This document shows, piece by piece, positions 10,151 through 21,165 of a stretch of DNA of 64,000 bases. The notes beneath the pieces are model-generated. The model was not told the DNA's origin and made no database searches. It worked only from the letters and a program-made list of their open reading frames with translations. The position numbers and the translations under genes are program-made. How positions within the stretch are numbered: position 1 is the stretch's first letter; every line of letters starts with the position of its first letter. The stretch is from NCBI GenBank assembly GCA_963457665.1, contig OY735219.1, forward strand, positions 16,184,032 through 16,248,031, given 5' to 3'. This DNA comes from Thysanoteuthis rhombus (lineage: Eukaryota; Mollusca; Cephalopoda; Oegopsida; Thysanoteuthidae).

Positions 10151-12780
10151 TTACAATTGGGTCAGTTAGGGCAGTGATAGTTTAGTAGTAATATCTCAGG
10201 TTTTCAGATGAAACACAATGGACTTTGAAGAAAACCACTTTTTAATTTCATTTTATTATCTTAGTTTTATGAGAATATATTGAAAATTCAAATTATTATA
10301 TTTTATTGAACTCCTATATATTTTTTTAAAAAATATATTACAAAAAATGCTACTTGTCCCTGGGTTGGGGATTCAAATTTTTTGCCTTCACCCTAATCTT
10401 TTTTTTTTTTTTTTTTTTCTTCAAATAATTTACTATTCTGGCCAATATTCCTATTAAAACTAATAAACACTGTGATATGACTTGCATTAAAAAAAACATT
10501 GTGATATTCCTATGCTTCTTCTTGAATAATAAATGCAGCTGAATATCACAATTTTATTTCAAAAATCGATTTAAAAAAAGAACTAGCAAATTTTTCTTTC
10601 ATCATGTCATTAGAAATTAAGGGATCAGTTTTACCAAAATTGATCACCCCTTTTAAGAACATCATGGGGTTATGTTGAGTAGTTTTTAAGTAGGCCGGTA
10701 GATATGGACGAAAAATACAAAATGTAAGTTACAAATGCAATTCATCAAGATAACATAAAACCTAAGAAATCTTTATTTTATGAAAAAAAAGTCAAGACCT
10801 AAAATTTTTATTCTAGGTATAACTTATAAATAAAGATAAAGGTTTTTTTAGAATAAATTTCATGAGCAAAAATAAATTTTAATTCTTTTAAATTTTTGTC
10901 CGTGAATAATTCAAGTTTCAGATTTAAGTTTATTCAATGTTTAAAAGAAGGTTATGATCTATTGCATGCAAATATTTGATATTTTATGAGAATGAAAGCA
11001 TTCTACATTCTCTTGATGCACAATATTTCTATTAATTTCGACTGTTTCACCTTCATACTAATTTTTAGTTGCTTATTCATCACAACCTTCACTCTGACCA
11101 TAATCCTACAGCGGTTTACTTGATGCCCTAGAATTATGGACCGAGTCAAAATTGTGATTTTTTTAAAAAAAAAACAAGTAAAAATGATAATGGTAAAAAA
11201 AAAATATTCAAAATTATAATAAAGATACTGCGTTACTATACATCATGTAATGTTAAGAATAAATTAAAATTACTGATAAATTAAATGTCATCTTTTTGTA
11301 TCATGGTTTCTTCTGGGTATTCAGTAAATTCCAGCCAAGTATTGATTGATACAAACTTCATGATAGTTTTCTTCTTTCATGAGACTATTTTCTTTACACT
11401 AAAAAAAGTTAAGATTCAAAATTTAAGTTTCAGGTTTATGTTATGGATAATAAGTCTTAGAAATATATTTTGCATAATTTAACATGACAAGGTATTTTTA
11501 CTGATGTAATGTTATCTATCAAATACCATGAATTCATTGTATTTTTGGGAAAAAAATCTTTTAGTTCGAATCGATTTTAAGAATCAAATTCTGAAATTTG
11601 GATTTTTCACCTCATTACAGCTTCATAGTGTTATGTTTAGGTTCAGAACAGAAAAGAGTGTTTTTTATGCAACCCCTTTTTTGTATACAAAAACAGGGGG
11701 GGGGTTAAGAAAATGATTTATCATGTCTACACTTGTAATTAGGTATTGCAAATATCTTATTGCATTTCATAACTATAAACCAAGGACAGAATTACTGTGT
11801 ATGTTTTTTAACCATCTATAACAGTTGTCTTCAAAATATGGGTCCAACAGCATACTAGGTTAGTAGGTTCGAAATAAATAAACAATATAAGAAAAGTATT
11901 GATAACAATGAAGTAATACAAGTTTTAAATACGATTGTATATTACTATCACTTCTGTCATCTACAATTTACTTGTTAAACTATTAAAGAATAACAGTAAG
12001 AGTAGCCTTGGCAAGGTTTAAAAATTGACAACAGAAGTTCAATGAGAGAACCCAAGGAGGGGAGGGAGAAGAGAGGTAGGCAAGACATAACCCATAAGCG
12101 CACAGTACAAGTACTTTCTACACATCTATGCATTTGAAACGACTAGTTAAATAGCATTTAGACTTGGAGAGTAGTGTCAATTGAATCTTTTTCTATTGTA
12201 TCAAGTTCATGCCCTCAGCCTGAGATAAAATGGATGCTTTTTCATTAAAAAAAAGTGGAGTTGCTTCTCTATCATTGAAGCCTCCTTTTGACAGAAATGC
12301 TGACAGGCAGGCCTGAAGGTGAAAATGGGACAAGTATAAGAGAGACATTTGCATCTGCTGCATCTTCAGAACCCTGTGCCAAGAATATGAGGTTGTGGAT
12401 AACGCAATACAGAGGGGAATTTTTATGTATGCATATATTTATATATCTCATACTGTTAAAAAATCATATATCATATTACATTTCTGCTTATGCTAGATAA
12501 GTGTGCTGCTATTACACATTTGTACATTATAAAAGTCACTGGGTCATAAGTTTATTACATATGATTGAACTGTGTTGCGTTTTGAAAAGTTTGAAGAACC
12601 TTGATCTACAAGAACCTGATTTTCCTTCAATTTAAAAAAAAAACAGCATTTTTTGCACAGCTGCCAGGAGATAAATTATTTTTCTATCAAACATACAGCC
12701 AATGGCTTTATTTCAATTTCCTCTTGTTCCAAAGGCGTACACAGCTGTTACCTGGTTTAATCTACAGACAAGTATCAATT
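10151..12780. other. AT-rich spacer
   Basis: Long AT-rich stretch with a T-run at about 10399-10419, a G-run at 11694-11704 and a purine patch at about 12040-12080. A frame at 12288-12500 begins just after a CT-rich 'cctccttttgacag', which could be a splice acceptor, but it lacks a good donor. It is listed among rejected items. No secure feature. Confidence 0.45.
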
Positions 12781-12784
12781 AAGG

Positions 12785-13093
12785 GCAGTGACATAGCAAG
12801 AAATTCAGGGACCCAAGTGAATTAGCTCCCTGAGGAGCTCCCCCACCCCAACATTTAGTGAGATTTGATGAAAAAAAGAAATTTATAATAAAAGACATGC
12901 ATTATCATTTGACTGGCAAAAAAGCAATCCCAAAAGCTGAGTTCTTATTTATGCAATTCATGTACAAACATACTCTTGTTATGTCAGTAGAAATGCAATA
13001 GATGAACTACTATTTATGAGGCTTCCCCCCACCCCATTGAGGGCTCGTGTTGTTTCCAAATAGTCCCACTCCCTCTCTTCAGCTATGCCTCTG
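12785..13093 (+). mobile_element. Foldback element B, copy 3, long form
   Basis: Starts 'gcagtgacatagcaagaaatt' and ends 'agctatgcctctg', so both terminal arms are present. The centre is enlarged by about 115 bases between 'gagatttgatg' and 'gtcagtagaaatgc', including 'atgtacaaacata'. The copies at 47400 and 47871 carry a comparable AT-rich block. The core agatgaactactatttat follows. There may therefore be a long and a short subfamily. Confidence 0.7.
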
Positions 13094-13274
13094 AGTAAGG
13101 GTTGATTGGTTCAAGCAATCAATACCCTTTTCTGTTATCATGCCAGCAGCACCAGAGTGCAGAGTTGAATGGCAATTGGTATCTCTTAGGTGTGGTCAGC
13201 CCACGTAAACCTTACTTTGATCAGCCAAAAACAGGTCACTCCAGTTCAAATATGTTTGCAATAAATTACTTTCT

Positions 13275-13790
13275 TACCTCTGCCAATCTAGTTGGAAGAG
13301 GTATACGTATACCTTGAATAGGTGTAGTTTTGAATAAAGTGGATTTTGATACAGTACGGTTATGGTATTGCTATACAGATTAATGTAACTAAGAATGAGC
13401 TGAAAAAATCGCATTGAATTATAATAGGACTCCAACACTGCAGTTTTGAACCATATGGAATATTTTCTAACAAATAAAATGCATTCATCAGGATACATTT
13501 ATAGATAAATTTACATGTGTCTTTCTGTCTGTCCACACAATATCTCCAAAAGCTCTCAATGAATTCCAATGAAATTTTGTTGGGAGGAGTGACTGAATTT
13601 TGTGGCAGGTCCAGGAATCTTTTCCATCCCAGTATCATAGTTATATATTCCCGCACCACTTGATATTTTCAAAAGTTCTCAATATATTTCAATCAAATTT
13701 TGTTGAAAGGTGTGAAATGGGCATCTTTGAAATTAAAAAACCCAAGGTCAAGATAAGAAAAACTTATCAAATTTTCAGCTCTATTGTCAT
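13275..13790 (+). repeat. D-type repeat, copy 2, split by an H-type insertion
   Basis: The left part, 'acctctgccaatctagttgg', is the start of D. It is interrupted from about 13305 to 13495, and D resumes with 'gtgtctttctgtctgtccac', followed by two successive 'atctccaaaagctctcaatg'-like units about 130 bases apart. The interrupting segment at 13305-13445 aligns with 49199-49345 (shared 'gctgaaaaaatcgcattgaa'). H is therefore the younger insertion. Confidence 0.6.
13305..13445 (+). repeat. H-type repeat, copy 2
   Basis: Begins 'ataccttgaataggtgtag'. It contains 'gtacggttatggtattgcta' and gctgaaaaaatcgcattg, both recurring in order at 49199-49345. It lies inside a D-type repeat. The first part is also present inverted at 10066-10150. 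Confidence 0.6.
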
Positions 13791-13799
13791 GAAAAAGCA

Positions 13800-14900
13800 A
13801 TAAGATTTTTCTTATCAACTTTAAAGGCAATTAGTCCATTGGTCAAGGGAGAAGGGGGGGGGGCTCCCATGTGCATAAAATATGCCACATGGTCTAGTTC
13901 AAGAATCTAAAGAAAAACTTTGAGACTAACAAAATAGTGAGGATAGACTTTTTGTAACCTCTCACTAATGGCATGATAAGCCACACCTTCCAATCTGGAA
14001 GAATATCAGAAGATTCAATATCTTCAGAAGTGTATGTCAAAGAACAACAAATTATACTTAAAAATGTTAGTATCAAAGTACTATATTAAGTATAATAATT
14101 TTCATGCAAATTGATATTCAAATTGGGTCACTGAAAGTCAAAAGGCTGTAGTACTCAACAATAAGTGAAAATTTCACCCCTCTTAGACAGAAATCCACTT
14201 ATTGTTTGAAAAATAAAGTTTTTACATTCTGATGTATGGAATAATTAGAAATCATCCTATTGAAATATGTATAAAACTTTACAACTTCAAACATTTAATG
14301 CATAAAAGAAAGAATTTTTGTATGACATTTCAGTCACTTGTTTGCCAATATCTGTTAATGTAACTCATGTAATTCTCTTCAGTGTTTTTTATGTTTTGCA
14401 AGGACCCTGACATTATGGTACTGCATGCAAAGTTTTTTTCTCTTGTTGAGATCATCAGCTGTTTACCATGTAACTGTCTCAGGGGATTTAAAGATGAAAA
14501 TTGCAACATGGCTCCCCATCAGTGTTGATCAATATATAACTATTTTATTTTCAAATCCCCGAAAGGGTTACTTGGTAAACAAGAGAAAATTTGTACATAG
14601 TACAATAATATCAAAGTAAATATGAAACATTAAAAAAAAACAAAGAAAATCACATAAATTACATTAACAGATATTAAGGAAATTAATGACTGAAGTGACA
14701 CAAATTTTTGAAAAAGTTTCTTAATATGTAGTGTTCAAAGTTATGAAGCTTTTTAGACTAAATATATGATATACATATATGCATTAAACAAAACATAGGT
14801 GGACTTGAGCATATTTTTAGCATTAAAAAGAGACCGTAACACCTGAAATTCTGCATTAGAAAGAGGTGTTTTATTCCGCTGAAGCCACCCTGAAACATTC
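13800..14900. other. AT-rich spacer
   Basis: Contains a G-run at about 13853-13862, short frames without resemblance to anything, and A-rich tracts. The 60-100 codon minus-strand frames overlapping this stretch look like chance. Nothing supportable. Confidence 0.5.
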
Positions 14901-14904
14901 AAGT

Positions 14905-15373
14905 ATTGGGACACCTTCATTGATCTAATATTCAGATGGAGAACCTTATGTAGAATGACTGTGAGGGAAATTGGGATTTTTATCTTCAGGCAATCTGCAA
15001 TGTATGGCTTGTATTTAGAGGATATGTGCAAGAAATACACCTAGCGGTCCAAGAAGGCAAATTTGAGGTGAAAGGATCACCAGGATGTTCCAAGTCAGTT
15101 GGAGCTTACATGGCCTTGGAACAAACTATCAATTGGTCACAGGAGAGGTCTTCTAGCATCATTGAAAGCATGAGAAAGAAGAATTCTGAGGCCATGTGGG
15201 AGCTGATCTACTATGAAATGCTTACCATCAGTAATCTATACAGGGATTTGAGTGCAATAACTACCAGTTCCCTCAGTAAATCAGATATAGCCACAGGAGA
15301 ACAAAAGGTTTGGGCTATCCTTGCATTCATGAATCAAAATGAGAATCCATTTCAATTGTCCCTGTCCAAGTAA
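14905..15373 (+). pseudogene. Decayed copy of a widespread uncharacterised protein family
   Basis: From 14954 to 15373 the plus strand is open for 139 codons and ends in a stop. Near its start lies EGNWDFYLQAI, then a basic stretch with GKFEV, then YMALEQTIN, then RSSSIIESMRKKN, then AMWELIYYEM, and near the end FMNQNENPF. This order (G-N-W-x-L, G-x-F-x-V, x-x-x-EQ, a Gly/Ser/Lys turn, W-x-x-x-x-x-E, NPF) matches a protein I have seen repeatedly in invertebrate and fish genomes without known function, often in many copies. Upstream, 'WDTFIDLIF' in another frame looks like the same protein beyond a frameshift, and an in-frame TAG sits at 14951. No intact start. It is probably an inactive piece of a mobile-element-linked gene; the family link is from memory. 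Confidence 0.6.
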
Positions 15374-16310
15374 AACTTCACTGCATTCTCACTTAGGAAG
15401 TGATGACAGTTGATATCAGAGGTCAAATATTTACTGTAACTAAAGTACGAACTGCTGCATACCACGAACTTATAGTAAAATGCTTCATGGAGAAATCAAT
15501 ATGGTTTTCCTCTCCAGTCCATTGAATAAACTTTGATATTTAGATATTTTCTTGTTTGTATCAGCCCACAAAGGAACCAAATAGAAGTCTTCAAAAAAAT
15601 AGAGAGAACAAAGCCAAATAAAGAGATCCATTGAAAGGGTCCCAATAAGGGATTGATTTGAACTATGTATTTATTGAATGATGCTTTATGGAAATCATCA
15701 CCATCATGAAAATTTAGATCACATTTAAAATGAATATCTGGGGGTATTTAACAAAAGATAGGTGAATTATAATAAGATAGATGGAAATCATTATTATTAG
15801 TGCGAGAGTCAACACCGACCTCACAGTATTTTGTCGAAAAAATTAAAAAAAACAACTTGCTATAAGTATGCCTAGAGTCTCCTTCTGTACACATTTGTAC
15901 TGTATTTGCAGTAGGACATATATGGTATGGTTCCTGGGTTACACTGTCACATTAATAGATACAGACAGACATTTGGTGAATTATAGTAGGATACTCAGCT
16001 CTTGACATGATTAATTGAGATAAAGGCCAAGTTCAGCCATTTTCATTTTATCGGAAGTCATTGACTCTGCCTTCAGATAGGCAGGAATAATGACATTTCT
16101 CCAAATCTTTTTTGTATTTTATCATATCGCAAATGAAGGCTTTTTTATTCTTTTTCGATAGCAAGGATAATAATGATTCCCTTTAAGATTTATGTACTTC
16201 CATTTCTAGCCTGAGTGAAACTGTGAAAACCATGTCATTTTCATATATTTTGTACATTTAGATACTGAGATACAATGTTAGAAATATCTTTTCATAACTG
16301 GTTGTGTTAG
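15374..16310. other. AT-rich spacer
   Basis: No repeat shared with the rest of the window, no long frame and no RNA gene recognised. Confidence 0.5.
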
Positions 16311-16314
16311 TGCC

Positions 16315-16575
16315 GATCACTGTAGCCTAATGGTAGAATTCTTGCCTCCAGGCTGTGTTCAATCTATTGCCGAGTCATACCAAAGACTTTTCTTTAAAGA
16401 TATTAGACTGATTCTCATAGGATCATTGAAGTAAAGCAATGTTGAGCCTTGTCAGTACCTAAATGGATGGCCATTGGGAAATACCAAACGCTGCAAGCAG
16501 AAGCTTTGACAGGCCTTTGTTGCTCATGTGTACATAACCTTGTGACTAGTGGAGAGTGATGATACATACATTTAT
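16315..16575 (+). mobile_element. Composite tRNA-like + 5S rRNA-like SINE, copy 1
   Basis: A tRNA-like head runs from about 16317 to 16378. Box A is tagcctaatgg at 16323-16333 followed by tagaattcttgcc, which is very close to tRNA-Gly. Box B is tgttcaatcta about 34 bases on. From about 16413 to 16506 the sequence then follows animal 5S rRNA closely: gatcattgaagtaaagcaat, cagtacctaaatggatgg and tgggaaatacc are diverged versions of 'gatcaccgaagttaagcaac', 'agtacttggatggg' and 'tgggaatacc'. A minus-strand copy with the same order lies at 40138-40487, so this arrangement is a family, not chance. Too diverged to be functional tRNA or 5S RNA. Confidence 0.75.
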
Positions 16576-17878
16576 GTATAATGTTGAGATTTAGTTAATC
16601 GAATCAAGAACTGAAGTTTAATCTCAGGCAAAAATATCAAGCTACAGATTCAAGAAAACAGAAAGTTGCTAACAATTATCTACTCCTCTCCCTCCTGTCT
16701 TCCTTTCTATCTCCGTTATATTTGTCTTTTCTCTTCTGTATAACTTAACACAAAAATTCATGAGCCGCTTGTAACCACTTGTATAGACTGTAGAACTCTT
16801 TAATGAATAGAATTGAAATTAATGGAATAAGTCTGTGAATTGAATAGAAAAATTTTTATTCATCAAATGGTCAAAGGGATATAATTTCCATTAGCAGTTA
16901 TTTCCCTTCATAAATTTCATGAATTTAAAAGTCAACATTCAGAAAATTAACATTGTACCCATTAAGAATGATGGGATTATTTTCAGATGGATTAATTCTA
17001 CAAATATATATTTCAGTATAACTGTATTCATTGCAACCAAAAATGAAATTTATTTTTCTATCAATTTTTAACAACTCTCCATATTTTCCATTTTTTTAAT
17101 AATTTTAAAACAATGAGGCAACAGAACCGGGTAGAAAAACAAAATCTTTTTGTAATATGAGAAAAACAAGTTACATTTGTGGAAAAATGGAAATACTTTT
17201 CATCCTAATGCATAAACATCAGTAGTGGTTGGTACATAGAAACAAACACATATAGTGTAACCTCGCTGTGACTCCAGATTTTTTAAGATTCCAATATTAT
17301 TGTAAAAGCTATTTTAACCCAACCAGTCATGAGTACCCCAAGCCTTGTCATAGTTTAAAGATACAATTATAGGCAGTAAACATTGAAAGATTAACAAGAT
17401 AAATGACACTGAAGCAAGTGACCTAAATATCGTAAAATGTTACAGCAGGTGTTCTGGGAGGATTTCACACTCTGACGTTTGGTACATTCTTCCTCTGCTC
17501 ACTGGCATTCAAGAATCATTTGTGGATACTTATACAAGCAGATTATGTGAATATCAAAGAAACTTCTTGCATACCAGATAGATACCAGAGTATTGCAGCC
17601 AACTTTAGCTTGTATGCAGTTAATAATATCAAGTGTCTTGAAGATACAATGATACTCATAATTGTATATTCTCATACACGCACACCAACCTGCTTAGTAG
17701 CTGAGTCAGTTGCATATTTACCACTGGTAGCAGTAGTCTGTATGAGTCAAGATGAAAGCCATTATTTTGAATGTTCATTTTGAAGATTAGCAGATTCTTC
17801 ACACTTTGAAATTGGCACTGCACAACCTTTTTACTTCTAGTTTCAAATGTAGTTAGATTATAGAAAAGAAGATTACAG
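16576..17878. other. Spacer with G- and F-type repeats
   Basis: 16755-16930 is a G-type repeat (aactctttaatgaatagaa). 16946-17150 is an F-type repeat (attgtacccattaagaatga, then an AT-rich part and 'ttaaaacaatgaggcaacag'). The 87-codon frame at 17520-17783 resembles nothing I know. The rest is AT-rich. Confidence 0.5.
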
Positions 17879-18106
17879 ACAGGGTTGCCAGATTAGGCCT
17901 GAAAGGAGGATAATACAAGCTTCATCCCAGAAACTTTCTCAATGTACATATTGGAATAGCAAACCAGTCTCAAAGGGCTGATATTGAATCTCTGCCTCCA
18001 GACTCACCTGATTTCTAAATTTGCATGATTCAAATGCCTGTGTTTGCCAAGCCTCAGATATTAAGCTTTGATTATCTCCCTTTCTTGTTAAATCTGGCAA
18101 CCCTGT
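17879..18106. mobile_element. Foldback element A, copy 2 (best preserved ends)
   Basis: A perfect 16 bp terminal inverted repeat: acagggttgccagatt at the left and aatctggcaaccctgt at the right. The arms continue as diverged inverted sequence (for example 'ggataatacaagctt' against 'aagctttgattatctcc'), so the whole unit can fold into a long hairpin. Length 228 bp. No coding potential. Confidence 0.8.
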
Positions 18107-18344
18107 TACAGTTAAGTATATTTTTTTGACATTTGAAAAAGAAAACAAAAGGTGCCTCAAGAAGAAAATGAAATGATTTTCGACCAAGATCCCTAATTCA
18201 TCGGAAGACATTAATTTTTTTAATAGGACCTCGAGACATGTTTTTAGCGAGTTAGTTTTGGGAATTACAACAAAAAAAATATAGTGTGGGGTCTGTATCC
18301 ATTCTTACCCTGATAATAATGATCTGATCTCCATCTATCTCACT

Positions 18345-18372
18345 TTCTCTCTCTCTCTATATATATATATAA
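18345..18372. repeat. (TC)n(TA)n microsatellite
   Basis: Short CT repeats followed directly by TA repeats. Confidence 0.85.
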
Positions 18373-18444
18373 GATATTATAACTTGATTCTGTTTATTTT
18401 TGTGACCTAGGTAGCTGAAACAGTGCATTGTGGCCAGAGATATT

Positions 18445-18865
18445 GAATTAAGGTCATTATCATCATCAGTTTTGTAATATCCATTGTTGGACATAGACCT
18501 TCTCCAGGATTTGCCACAACTCTCTTTTGCTGGCATTGCTGTGCATGCTGGATGCTTCTTAGTCTGTGGGTCTGTCTCTTGGTTAGGTTCAATATTTCTG
18601 CTCTATAAGTAATAATCAGGAGGATGCAGTGGTTGTAAACCCTTCTTTTTAGGACTAATAGGATCTTCTTGTTTTTGAAGGTTAAGCTTGCTCTACCAAA
18701 GGCTTGCAATCCTAGAGTGATTCTTTGCTTGATTTCTTCTTCTTTTGAGGATTTCATGGAGAGAATTAAGGTACCCCTGAACAAAAATAAATTGTTTTGA
18801 CCTCTTGTTGAGCCCACACGCCCTTGGTTGAAATTATTATATACAACATCTGACTGCAATTAAAG
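18445..18865 (-). mobile_element. RTE-type LINE 3' end, 5'-truncated
   Basis: The minus strand is open for about 150 codons over most of this stretch. Readable blocks are EEEIKQRITLGLQAFGRAS, TFKNKKILLVLKRRVYNHC, ITYRAEILNLTKRQ and a final CPTMD equivalent of 'MSNDGH'. This is the C-terminal end of the reverse transcriptase ORF of RTE-like non-LTR retrotransposons. A CATCATCAT tail (GAT repeats on the minus strand) lies at about 18455-18470. The conserved 'ERKMLNITWRD' and 'PRDHI' blocks seen in copies at 28.5 and 54.1 kb are deleted, so this copy carries an internal deletion. Confidence 0.8.
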
Positions 18866-18984
18866 AAATCTGTGTACGTGTGCGCTGTGATCACTTGACA
18901 ACTGGCCATTGTACAAAGTTGATATCCACCAGATATACTTGTCAGAACATAGGGCAATATAGTGTCTAGTTTAAAGTTTTTGGA

Positions 18985-19440
18985 ATCAGCAGTTTTTTCT
19001 TCTCAACTCTAATTACAGGTTCATAAGATATTTACTGACCCTGAATTTGAGAAAATGGATTTTATATCCAGTTGGAAAGCACATTTGTGAGTTTTTTCTA
19101 CAAAACAGCTGTTCAGGAGAGGAAGCTGTTTAAGTGATGTGTTGAATGGTTAGAAAGTGTGGATGGAATTCACTTGAGAGAGCAAATCGTGTTCTGACTA
19201 AAAAATTTTTTACTGGTAAAACCAGGTGATGAAACTCCTCTGAACACTTTCTATGAAAATAGCAATAGAGATGTGCCAGGTTTGCTACATCGTGTCGATG
19301 GGAGAGTGGTTTGAGAAATAAGTATTGCAACGAATCCACACTCTCAATTCTGCTTCCTATCAAGGCTAGATAACGCCTACTTGGTGGAGCCTGCCCAGAT
19401 GTGCAAGCAGTGTTCCATTTTGTGTCGAATCTGACTCTTG
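18985..19440 (-). mobile_element. Second LINE type, reverse transcriptase C-terminal fragment
   Basis: The minus strand carries ICLHIWAGSTK-like and LDRKQN-like segments, then LFLKPLSHRHDVANLAHLY, then CYFHRKCSEEFHHLVLP, RTRFALSSEFHPHFL, and after a stop SSPEQLFCRKNS and KFRVSKYL. This order is the end of reverse transcriptase proteins of the CR1/Jockey group ('SLSHRRxVAxLxLFYRYYxGxCSxEL...RTRxSSxxHPF...FxPRTAxLWNxLP...FKxxVxxYL'). Several stops and frameshifts show it is dead. It sits just beside an RTE fragment on the same strand. Confidence 0.8.
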
Positions 19441-19484
19441 AAGAGATAGATTGCAGTTTTGTAATGAAATTAATTAAACTTTAA

Positions 19485-19700
19485 AAATTATCTGAATTTA
19501 GATAAAAAATATCTAAATTGGCAACACTGAAGAGAAGTAACTAAAATACTTTGAAGCCATTGTTTTGTACACCAGATAGAAAATTATTTTTCATTTATTT
19601 ATTTATAATGGGCTGCTCCACACACCATAAAGTCTGGTCCATCCAAACATGCACCTTTAGAATGGGCACTGCCCCAGTATATACAAATTGCAGCTAAGGT
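19485..19700 (+). repeat. E-type interspersed repeat, copy 2
   Basis: Aligns with 3478-3685 over its whole length (aactaaaatactttgaagc, 'gggctgctccacacac', 'gggcactgccc'). Confidence 0.6.
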
Positions 19701-20533
19701 TAGAAAGAAAAAGAACAGACTGTTAAAAAATGTGATGCATGTACAGTTTTTGACAGCATTTGGCAACATTTGTACCTGTAACAAAACTATTTGCTTCCAA
19801 TAGACTTTTCAAGTTAATCCATCTGAAATAAAAATGAACAATCATTGCTTAAAACAAAAAATATCATCCAAAATGCAACATAATTCATTGGAAAATGAAA
19901 AAGATCAAAATATATATGAGGTGTATACATTAGTTATAAACGCTATAATCTGCTTTCTTTCTTTTTTGTAATTTTTAATTTTTCATCTCGAGATTTGAAT
20001 TTTTAAAATGGAATAATATGACGTACTGTGACTATGAAAAAAAAGATATGTTCTTCTTTCTTTGCCCACTCTGTATATCATATCTTTCTATCTTATCAAT
20101 ACTTTCTCTCTTGTATTACCTCCTTCTTATTGAGATAACAGGTTTCTTTCTATGTCTCTCTTTAATCACTCTTTCTTTGGGTCAGTTAATTTCTTACAAA
20201 TTCTTTTGACCTATTTGATTCGGTTTCAACATCAAATTTTTGCTATTCTAAGAACTGTTTGACTTACAAGGCAGAAAAAGATCAATATTCGGTAATTGTT
20301 GTCAATTTGTCTTGCTTATTAGTCATTGCAATGCTGTAAACAAAGTAGATTGAACAATGAAAGACAACTATCTACTCTATATTTGTATACCTACGCATAT
20401 CATCTCTGGAATTCGAAACAAGGTGTGGCTACTTTGAGATCTCAATAAAAAGGGAAAAGAAGATCAAGGAAGCTAGACTTGATGTTACTATTTCTTCCCA
20501 GCTGCATCGAAGACAAAGTTCGAGTATTAATTA
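19701..20533. other. AT-rich spacer
   Basis: No repeat or gene recognised. A 63-codon frame at 20018-20209 is rich in Leu, Ser, Ile and Phe, as expected from CT-rich DNA, and gives no further evidence. Confidence 0.5.
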
Positions 20534-20703
20534 ACAGGGTTGTCAGATTTGGCCAGAGGGAAAGATAATCCAAGCTTTATTTCCGAGACTCATCCAGACT
20601 CACTTAATTTCAAAATTTGATGCTACTCTAATGCCTGTGTTGGGTAAGTCTTGGAGATAAAGCCCAAATTAGCTCTCTATCCAGACAAATCTTGCAACCC
20701 TGT
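20534..20703. mobile_element. Foldback element A, copy 3
   Basis: Ends acagggttgtcagatt and 'aaatcttgcaaccctgt' form a near-perfect terminal inverted repeat. 'taatgcctgtgttgggtaag' in the middle matches the other copies. At 170 bp this is the short form. Confidence 0.8.
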
Positions 20704-20774
20704 ATCTTTCACTTCTGAACTTACTAAAATGTCACCTACTGTTACTATCAACTGTTCCACACTTTCCCCATATC

Positions 20775-21165
20775 ACAGTAAAAGTTAGCTAGTGACTCAA
20801 TTGTAACCAACACGCTGTTTTTGGAGGTGATCAAATGGAAAAATTGGAGAAGAGGTAATTAATAAGTGAGCTTCTTCTCTTGCTAGGGAAAAAGTCCTAA
20901 TTTTAAGACAAGTATGAATGCTGCCTGACATGAATTTAGCATGAATTTACATTGCAAATAGGACCACTTCTGAAAAGTTTTTGAGATTTTCAAAAAACAA
21001 AAAGATTTATTTTTCTAGACAATAAAGGAGTAAATGTTTGAATATTTAACCAACTAGCTCTATTGGTGTGGCCTATCTATATGGTACATATATGCCAGCC
21101 AGCCGCACTCACTTAAAAACTGAAAAAAACTCTCTTGACAGTTGATATTTTCATCAAAAAGTAAT
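20775..21165 (+). mobile_element. C family (~420 bp) interspersed element, copy 1
   Basis: Order of shared blocks: 'ggtctggttagtcactcaat' (diverged here), 'gtgatcaaatggaaaaattgg', 'aagtatgaatgctgcctgac', 'gaatttacattgcaaat', 'tctagacaataaaggagtaa', 'tagctctattggtgtggcct', 'gccagccagccg', 'cttgacagttgatattt'. The same blocks in the same order appear in eight other places. No reading frame and no terminal inverted repeat, so it could be a SINE-like or MITE-like element of unknown type. Confidence 0.65.

Noticed and set aside
12288-12500. Possible exon after 'cctccttttgacag'
   Set aside because: The acceptor looks fair and the first 35 codons are protein-like, but there is no convincing donor and the rest is AT-rich chance sequence.
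16315-16510. Functional tRNA-Gly or 5S rRNA gene
   Set aside because: Both parts are clearly diverged, the tRNA arms do not pair well and the two are fused; a SINE explains them better.
17520-17783. 87-codon frame
   Set aside because: No family resemblance, no splice signals, AT-rich surroundings.
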